Below, piece after piece: positions 1 to 5,886 of a stretch of DNA of 5,886 bases (its first letter is position 1; every line of letters begins with the position of its first letter). The stretch spans positions 1 through 5,886 of the forward strand of contig JAIPAN010000082.1 in assembly GCA_021740025.1 (NCBI GenBank), written 5' to 3'. This DNA comes from Sphingobacteriaceae bacterium. GTDB lineage: Bacteria; Bacteroidota; Bacteroidia; Sphingobacteriales; Sphingobacteriaceae. Under the pieces are notes generated by a model that did not search any database, had not been told where the DNA came from, and saw only the letters and a program-made list of their open reading frames with translations. The position numbers were made by a program, and so were the translations under genes.

Positions 1-332
1 TCAGTTTAATTGCTCAATTTTTCTTACCCTGGTGGGTTATTGCTCCCATTGCGTTTATACTAGCCGCTTGGATGGGCAACAAACCCAGCAAATCTTTCGG
101 AAACGGGTTTAGCGCCATTTTTATTCTGTGGGCCTGCATGGCATTATTACATACCCTGCCCAACGAAAATTTATTAGCTAACCGTGTAGGTCAAGTGCTT
201 ACCTCTTCCGAAAAAGGCATGCCATGGTTGCTGCTGGTACTACTAACTGCTACGCTTGGTGGCTTAGTTGCGGGCGTATCGGCCTTGGCAGGTGCCTATT
301 TTAAAGAAGCATTCGGAAAAAGAAGACGATAA
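1..332 (+). CDS. small multi-pass membrane protein, function unknown (5' partial)
   Basis: The reading frame is open to the left edge (first whole codon at 3) and ends in TAA at 330-332, so 109 C-terminal residues are visible and the true start lies outside. An internal ATG at 72 would discard a hydrophobic segment and is probably not the start. In visible-residue numbering there are three likely membrane segments: about 2-23 (FFLPWWVIAPIAF), 36-52 (AIFILWACMALL) and 74-97 (PWLLLVLLTATLGG, then small residues GLVAGVSALAGAY). The chain ends in a basic FGKRRR tail, which the positive-inside rule would place in the cytoplasm. No catalytic or ligand motif is visible. I do not recognise a named family. 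Small membrane proteins of this kind occur as conserved hypotheticals in Bacteroidota, but I cannot confirm homology. It ends 24 bases before the likely start of the LuxE-like gene on the same strand. Confidence 0.75.
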   Translation, partial: SLIAQFFLPWWVIAPIAFILAAWMGNKPSKSFGNGFSAIFILWACMALLHTLPNENLLANRVGQVLTSSEKGMPWLLLVLLTATLGGLVAGVSALAGAYFKEAFGKRRR

Positions 333-344
333 GCGCTCAAATTG

Positions 345-352
345 TATCTTTG
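345..352 (+). promoter_or_regulatory. Bacteroidota -7 promoter element for the LuxE-like gene
   Basis: TATCTTTG matches the Bacteroidota TAnnTTTG -7 element perfectly and lies in the 24-base gap after the membrane-protein gene. No TTG-type -33 element is seen 17-23 bases upstream. It ends 4 bases before a GTG at 357. This argues that the true start is 357 and that the upstream in-frame TTG at 342 is not used, because that TTG precedes the element. The message would then be leaderless or nearly so. Confidence 0.55.
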
Positions 353-356
353 TGCG

Positions 357-1337
357 GTGAACAGTAGCCTATCTAAAGATATTTTTACGATCAAAAACCT
401 CCACGGCTTTGAAGAGAAGGCTTTGGAGGTTTTTCAGTATCAGGCGGTTCACAACCCCATTTACAAAAGCTTTATCGAACATTTGGGCATAGCCCCTCAG
501 CGTGTTGTTAAGGTAGCAGAAATCCCTTTTTTGCCCATTTCCTTTTTTAAACAACATGCCGTAACAACTTCCGACAAAACGGAACAAGTATTCAGCAGTT
601 CGGGCACCACGGGCATGCAAACAAGCAAACACTATGTGCATAATGTGAGCCTATACGAAGAAAGCTACCGCAGCGCTTTTAAACTTTTTTATGGGGATAT
701 TTCACAGTACACTTTACTGGCCCTACTCCCTTCCTATGCCGAACGGGAAGGTTCTTCGCTCATTTATATGGTTGATGATTTACTGCAGCAAGCCCAAGCC
801 GGCAGTGGCTATTACCTGCACAACCACCAAGAGCTTTTTGAAACATTAGAAAACCTTAAAAAATTAGGAAAGCCCACTATTTTATTAGGGGTTACTTATG
901 CCCTACTCGATTTTGTAGAACAATTTCCCATAAATTTCTCCGAGCTTATTGTGATGGAAACCGGTGGCATGAAAGGTAAACGGAAAGAACTCATTCGCGA
1001 AGAATTACACGAACTTTTATGCCGTGGGTTTGGGGTAGCCAATATCCACTCCGAATACGGCATGACCGAATTACTTTCTCAGGCCTATTCCAAAAGAGGT
1101 GGAATTTTCACCTGCCCACCATGGATGCAGGTGTACATTCGCGATACGAATGATCCTTTTCAACTAATCGAAGCTGGAAAAACTGGAGGCATCAACATCA
1201 TCGATTTGGCCAATGTGCATTCTTGCGCTTTTATAGCTACGCAAGATTTAGGCAAACTAACCCGCCCCAACCAATTTGAAGTATTGGGCCGTTTTGATGC
1301 CAGCGATATTAGAGGCTGTAATTTATTGGTTCAATAA
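357..1337 (+). CDS. LuxE-family acyl-adenylate / acyl-protein synthetase-like enzyme
   Basis: The product is 326 residues if it starts at GTG 357. That start leaves a short N-terminus (NSSLSKDIFTIKN) and sits just after a -7 box. A longer frame from TTG 342 would add five residues that overlap the box. The sequence resembles the LuxE branch of ANL adenylate-forming enzymes. Residues 81-86 are SSGTTG, the phosphate-binding loop. YGMTE at 234-238 is the ANL aromatic-G-x-T-E motif that binds adenylate. A TGGMKGKRKE stretch lies at about 202-211, and QDLG (296-299) with GRFD (311-314) form the C-terminal adenylate/hinge region. LuxE proper activates a fatty acid as acyl-AMP and moves it to its own C-terminal cysteine to feed the LuxC reductase. 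Here C321 lies five residues from the C-terminus (DIRGCNLLVQ). No luxC, luxD or luxAB is present, so a light-producing role is not implied. The substrate is unknown. It is convergent with tyrS, with 3 bases between the stop codons. Confidence 0.85.
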   Translation: MNSSLSKDIFTIKNLHGFEEKALEVFQYQAVHNPIYKSFIEHLGIAPQRVVKVAEIPFLPISFFKQHAVTTSDKTEQVFSSSGTTGMQTSKHYVHNVSLYEESYRSAFKLFYGDISQYTLLALLPSYAEREGSSLIYMVDDLLQQAQAGSGYYLHNHQELFETLENLKKLGKPTILLGVTYALLDFVEQFPINFSELIVMETGGMKGKRKELIREELHELLCRGFGVANIHSEYGMTELLSQAYSKRGGIFTCPPWMQVYIRDTNDPFQLIEAGKTGGINIIDLANVHSCAFIATQDLGKLTRPNQFEVLGRFDASDIRGCNLLVQ

Positions 1338-1338
1338 A
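1322..1338. terminator. AT-rich hairpin across the convergent gene junction (possible weak bidirectional terminator)
   Basis: TTTATTG (1322-1328) pairs perfectly with CAATAAA (1332-1338) around a 3-base GTT loop. The hairpin spans the last codons and stop of the LuxE-like gene and ends 2 bases before the tyrS stop codon. It has only one G-C pair and no uridine tract follows on either strand, so as an intrinsic terminator it is weak. It is the only dyad I see at the junction of the two convergent genes. Confidence 0.25.
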
Positions 1339-1340
1339 CC

Positions 1341-2624
1341 TTATTCGGCGCTAAGCAAAAAGTAGTTTTTCTTTCCTTTTTGCACCACCAAAAACCGATC
1401 ATTCACCAAATTAGTAGTGGTAATTAACTGCGTCGGATCTTCAAGCTTTTCTTTATTGAGCGCTACCCCACCCCCCTGAATCATTTTACGAGCTTCTCCT
1501 TTTGAGGGGAAAACCGCCGAATGCTCGGCTAATAAATCGGTCATAGAAACACCTGCTGTTAAAGCTGATTTAGCAACAGTATATTGCGGAATACCTTCAA
1601 AAACATCCAATACCGCTTCGTTAGAAAGTTCACGTAAAAAGTCTAAAGAACCATTACCAAACAAGAAATCGGTAGTTTTTAACGCCGTTAGCAACGCTGC
1701 TTCGCCATGTGCACGGGTAGTAATTTCTTCAGCCAAGGCTTTTTGCAAAATGCGCAAATGCGGAGCTTCGTTATGCGCTTTTTCCAAACCTTCAATTTCG
1801 GCTTGGGTTTTTAGTGTAAATATGCGAATCCAGGTTTTGGCATCGTCATCGCTCGTATTTAACCAAAACTGGTAAAATTTAAAAGGCGATGTTTTAGCCG
1901 GATCTAACCAAACGGCACCTTCTTCGGTTTTACCAAATTTAGTACCATCGGCCTTTTTAATTAATTGCGTAGTTATGGCAAAAGCTGTACCACCAGCTTT
2001 CCGGCGAATCAACTCGGTGCCGGTAACCATATTACCCCACTGATCGGAGCCGCCCATTTGAACCAAGCAATTTTGCTCTTTCCATAAATAATAGAAATCG
2101 TAGCCCTGCACCAATTGGTAGCTAAATTCGGTAAACGACATGCCCGTATCGCCTTCTAAACGCTTTTTCACCGAATCTTTGGCCATCATATAATTCACGG
2201 TAAGGTGTTTACCCACATCGCGAATGAAATCTAAAAAGCTAAAGTTTTTAAACCAATCGTAGTTATTTACCATGATGGCACTATTGGCACCCGTATTAAA
2301 GTCTAAGAATTTTTTTAACTGACTCTCTAAACACGCTACGTTATGGTTTAGCACATCCGCAGAAAGCAAATTACGTTCGGCAGATTTTCCCGAAGGATCG
2401 CCCACCATGCCCGTTGCCCCACCTACCAACACTACCGGTTTATGGCCGGCACGTTGAAAATGAATTAGGGTCATAATTTGGGTTAAATGCCCCACATGCA
2501 AAGAATCGGCCGTTGGATCGAAACCAATATAACCAGCCGTAAGCTCTTTACTCAATTGCTCTTCTGCTCCAGGCATCATATCGTGGAGCATGCCACGCCA
2601 ACGTAATTCGTCAATAAAATTCAT
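1341..2624 (-). CDS. tyrS: tyrosyl-tRNA synthetase
   Basis: This class I aminoacyl-tRNA synthetase activates tyrosine with ATP and charges tRNA-Tyr in the cytoplasm. The product is 427 residues from ATG 2624 ([11 protein letters not shown]), close to the 424 of E. coli TyrS. An in-frame TTG three codons upstream is a less likely start. Residues 32-40 are YIGFDPTAD, followed by the HIGH-type motif HVGH at 43-46. GDPSGK is at 75-80, NYDW at 121-124, and the tyrosine pocket YQLVQGYD at 169-176 carries Y169, Q173 and D176. GGSDQWGN is at 191-198 and the KMSKS equivalent KFGKT at 229-233, as in the E. coli-type enzyme. The last roughly 65 residues form an S4-like RNA-binding domain ([15 protein letters not shown], then a [12 protein letters not shown] strand). 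All key motifs are intact. No T-box leader is visible upstream. The gene is divergent from the AcpH-like gene and convergent with the LuxE-like gene. Confidence 0.97.
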   Translation of the reverse strand: MNFIDELRWRGMLHDMMPGAEEQLSKELTAGYIGFDPTADSLHVGHLTQIMTLIHFQRAGHKPVVLVGGATGMVGDPSGKSAERNLLSADVLNHNVACLESQLKKFLDFNTGANSAIMVNNYDWFKNFSFLDFIRDVGKHLTVNYMMAKDSVKKRLEGDTGMSFTEFSYQLVQGYDFYYLWKEQNCLVQMGGSDQWGNMVTGTELIRRKAGGTAFAITTQLIKKADGTKFGKTEEGAVWLDPAKTSPFKFYQFWLNTSDDDAKTWIRIFTLKTQAEIEGLEKAHNEAPHLRILQKALAEEITTRAHGEAALLTALKTTDFLFGNGSLDFLRELSNEAVLDVFEGIPQYTVAKSALTAGVSMTDLLAEHSAVFPSKGEARKMIQGGGVALNKEKLEDPTQLITTTNLVNDRFLVVQKGKKNYFLLSAE

Positions 2625-2646
2625 CTTTTTCAATCGTTCAGAAAAA

Positions 2647-2654
2647 CAAAGATA
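2647..2654 (-). promoter_or_regulatory. -7 promoter element for tyrS
   Basis: Read on the minus strand this is TATCTTTG, a perfect TAnnTTTG. The tyrS ATG follows 22 bases downstream, which allows a short leader. I see no TTG -33 element at 17-23 bases upstream, so recognition probably depends mostly on the -7 box. A purine run (AAAAAG) just before the ATG is at best a weak ribosome binding site. Confidence 0.6.
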
Positions 2655-2679
2655 ATAGAATTGCCTAAATGCGTTGCCC

Positions 2680-2712
2680 TTGGTAAAAAATGATGCATTT
2701 TACGTACTTTTA
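2680..2712 (+). promoter_or_regulatory. candidate promoter of the AcpH-like gene
   Basis: TTG at 2680-2682 and TACTTTTA at 2705-2712 (7 of 8 to TAnnTTTG, last base A) are 22 bases apart, within the range usual for Bacteroidota sigma-A promoters. The ATG at 2722 follows 9 bases later. The -33 part lies close to the expected -33 zone of the divergent tyrS promoter, so the two polymerase sites may overlap. Confidence 0.45.
2687..2701. repeat. short inverted repeat in the spacer of the AcpH-like promoter
   Basis: AAAATG (2687-2692) and CATTTT (2696-2701) are perfect reverse complements with a 3-base spacer and surround an ATGCAT palindrome. The repeat lies between the candidate -33 and -7 elements. 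It could be an operator half-site pair, but an AT-rich 6-base dyad can easily arise by chance. Confidence 0.3.
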
Positions 2713-2721
2713 AGCAAGAAG

Positions 2722-5438
<2,717 letters not shown>

Positions 5439-5451
5439 TACACCTTTTAAA

Positions 5452-5474
5452 TCGCAAAATGTGTATTTTTGCGA
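5452..5474. repeat. inverted repeat overlapping the dapA promoter (candidate operator)
   Basis: TCGCAAAA (5452-5459) and TTTTGCGA (5467-5474) are perfect 8-base reverse complements around a 7-base spacer. The right arm covers most of the dapA -7 element. A protein bound here would compete directly with RNA polymerase. As RNA it could also form a hairpin after ligA, but no uridine tract follows, so an intrinsic terminator is unlikely. No regulator is known from this sequence. Confidence 0.45.
5464..5471 (+). promoter_or_regulatory. -7 promoter element for dapA
   Basis: TATTTTTG is a perfect TAnnTTTG, located 19 bases before the dapA ATG in the 52-base ligA-dapA gap. No clear TTG is seen at the -33 position; TTTT at 5445-5448 is the nearest candidate but is too close. 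It overlaps the right arm of the inverted repeat at 5452-5474. Confidence 0.55.
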
Positions 5475-5490
5475 AGCTAAACTCAACAAA

Positions 5491-5886
5491 ATGAATAAAC
5501 TATACGGTACAGGAGTTGCCTTGGTTACCCCTTTCAATACCGACGGATCGGTGGATTTCGACGGTTTAAAAAACTTAATTAACCACACCATTGCTGGTGG
5601 AGTAGAATACCTAGTTTCTTTAGGCACAACTGGAGAAACGGCTACCTTAACTAAGGAAGAAAAAACCGCTATTTGGAAGTTTACCAAAGAAACCGTGAAT
5701 GGCCGTGTTGGTTTAGTAGCTGGTATTGGTGGAAATAATACGCAAGAGGTGGTAGATAGCTTAAACCATTTCGATAGTGAAGGTTTTGACGCCATTTTAT
5801 CGGTAAGCCCATACTACAACAAACCTACCCAGGAAGGTATTTATCAGCATTATAAAGCCATTTCGGCGGCTTCTCCAGTGCCCATT
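5491..5886 (+). CDS. dapA: 4-hydroxy-tetrahydrodipicolinate synthase (3' partial)
   Basis: DapA condenses pyruvate with L-aspartate-4-semialdehyde, the first committed step of the diaminopimelate/lysine pathway, in the cytoplasm. The window holds the first 132 residues of a protein normally near 290-300 long. It begins at ATG 5491 with the typical N-terminus [15 protein letters not shown]. The GTTGE motif is at 45-49 (T46 and T47 match the pyruvate-binding threonines of E. coli DapA). AGIGGNNT is at 77-84. [11 protein letters not shown] at 106-116 holds the active-site tyrosines Y108 and Y109. The Schiff-base lysine (K161 in E. coli) lies past the right edge and cannot be checked. The family includes close relatives such as N-acetylneuraminate lyase, but the YYNKPTQEG signature and the ligA neighbour favour DapA. 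There is no strong ribosome binding site, only an A-rich ACAAA before the start. Confidence 0.93.
   Translation, partial: MNKLYGTGVALVTPFNTDGSVDFDGLKNLINHTIAGGVEYLVSLGTTGETATLTKEEKTAIWKFTKETVNGRVGLVAGIGGNNTQEVVDSLNHFDSEGFDAILSVSPYYNKPTQEGIYQHYKAISAASPVPI

Noticed and set aside
72..74. ATG 72 as the start of the first membrane protein
   Set aside because: The frame is open to the left edge and codes for a hydrophobic segment upstream that fits as a membrane helix of the same protein.
342..356. N-terminal extension of the LuxE-like gene from TTG 342
   Set aside because: It overlaps a perfect -7 promoter box and adds five residues (MYLCA) with no family resemblance; GTG 357 fits better.
369..641. 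Open frames antisense to the LuxE-like, AcpH-like and ligA genes (also 2630-2935, 3327-3512, 4403-4600)
   Set aside because: All overlap well-supported genes on the other strand and show no recognisable motif or start context.
357..1337. A bioluminescence (lux) operon
   Set aside because: Only a LuxE-like gene is present; neighbours are a small membrane protein and tyrS, with no luxA, B, C or D.
2625..2633. tyrS start at the minus-strand TTG 2633
   Set aside because: An ATG three codons downstream gives the normal TyrRS N-terminus and there is no reason to prefer TTG.
2674..2721. N-terminal extension of the AcpH-like gene from TTG 2674
   Set aside because: It covers the candidate promoter, and the family's conserved start MNFLxH falls exactly at ATG 2722.
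5452..5474. Intrinsic terminator for ligA
   Set aside because: The dyad forms a stem, but no uridine tract follows it and it overlaps the dapA -7 box, so it is listed as a possible operator instead.

Overview
The window reads as an ordinary chromosomal segment from a member of the Bacteroidota, most likely in the broad Sphingobacteriia/Cytophagia/Chitinophagia range. The genus cannot be named from the sequence. Three things support this. The proteins look Bacteroidota-like. The four complete or 3'-partial genes that have an upstream region here all lack a clear Shine-Dalgarno sequence. Each of those four starts lies a short distance downstream of a perfect or one-mismatch copy of the Bacteroidota -7 promoter element TAnnTTTG. 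Coding density is very high, base composition looks even throughout, and I see no mobile element, CRISPR array, tRNA or rRNA. No gene-free stretch exceeds about 100 bases.

Layout from left to right: (1) the 3' end of a small multi-pass membrane protein of unknown function, plus strand, cut by the window edge; (2) a LuxE-family acyl-adenylate/acyl-protein synthetase-like gene, plus strand; (3) tyrS, tyrosyl-tRNA synthetase, minus strand, whose stop codon is 3 bases from the stop of the LuxE-like gene; (4) a 97-base divergent promoter region; (5) a divergent member of the ACP-phosphodiesterase-like (DUF479/AcpH-type) family, plus strand; (6) ligA, NAD+-dependent DNA ligase, plus strand, 17 bases further on; (7) the 5' part of dapA, 4-hydroxy-tetrahydrodipicolinate synthase, plus strand, cut by the right edge.

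The genes do not form one pathway. tyrS, ligA and dapA are housekeeping genes for translation, DNA replication/repair and lysine/diaminopimelate synthesis. The AcpH-like gene and ligA may be partly co-transcribed, but ligA and dapA each appear to have their own promoter element. The two poorly understood genes are the LuxE-like enzyme and the divergent AcpH-like protein. Family knowledge links both loosely to acyl or acyl-carrier chemistry, but nothing here shows that they cooperate.

I found no convincing new multi-gene system. The points most worth a second look are the near C-terminal cysteine of the LuxE-like protein, the inverted repeat that overlaps the dapA promoter, and the compact tyrS/AcpH-like divergent promoter.
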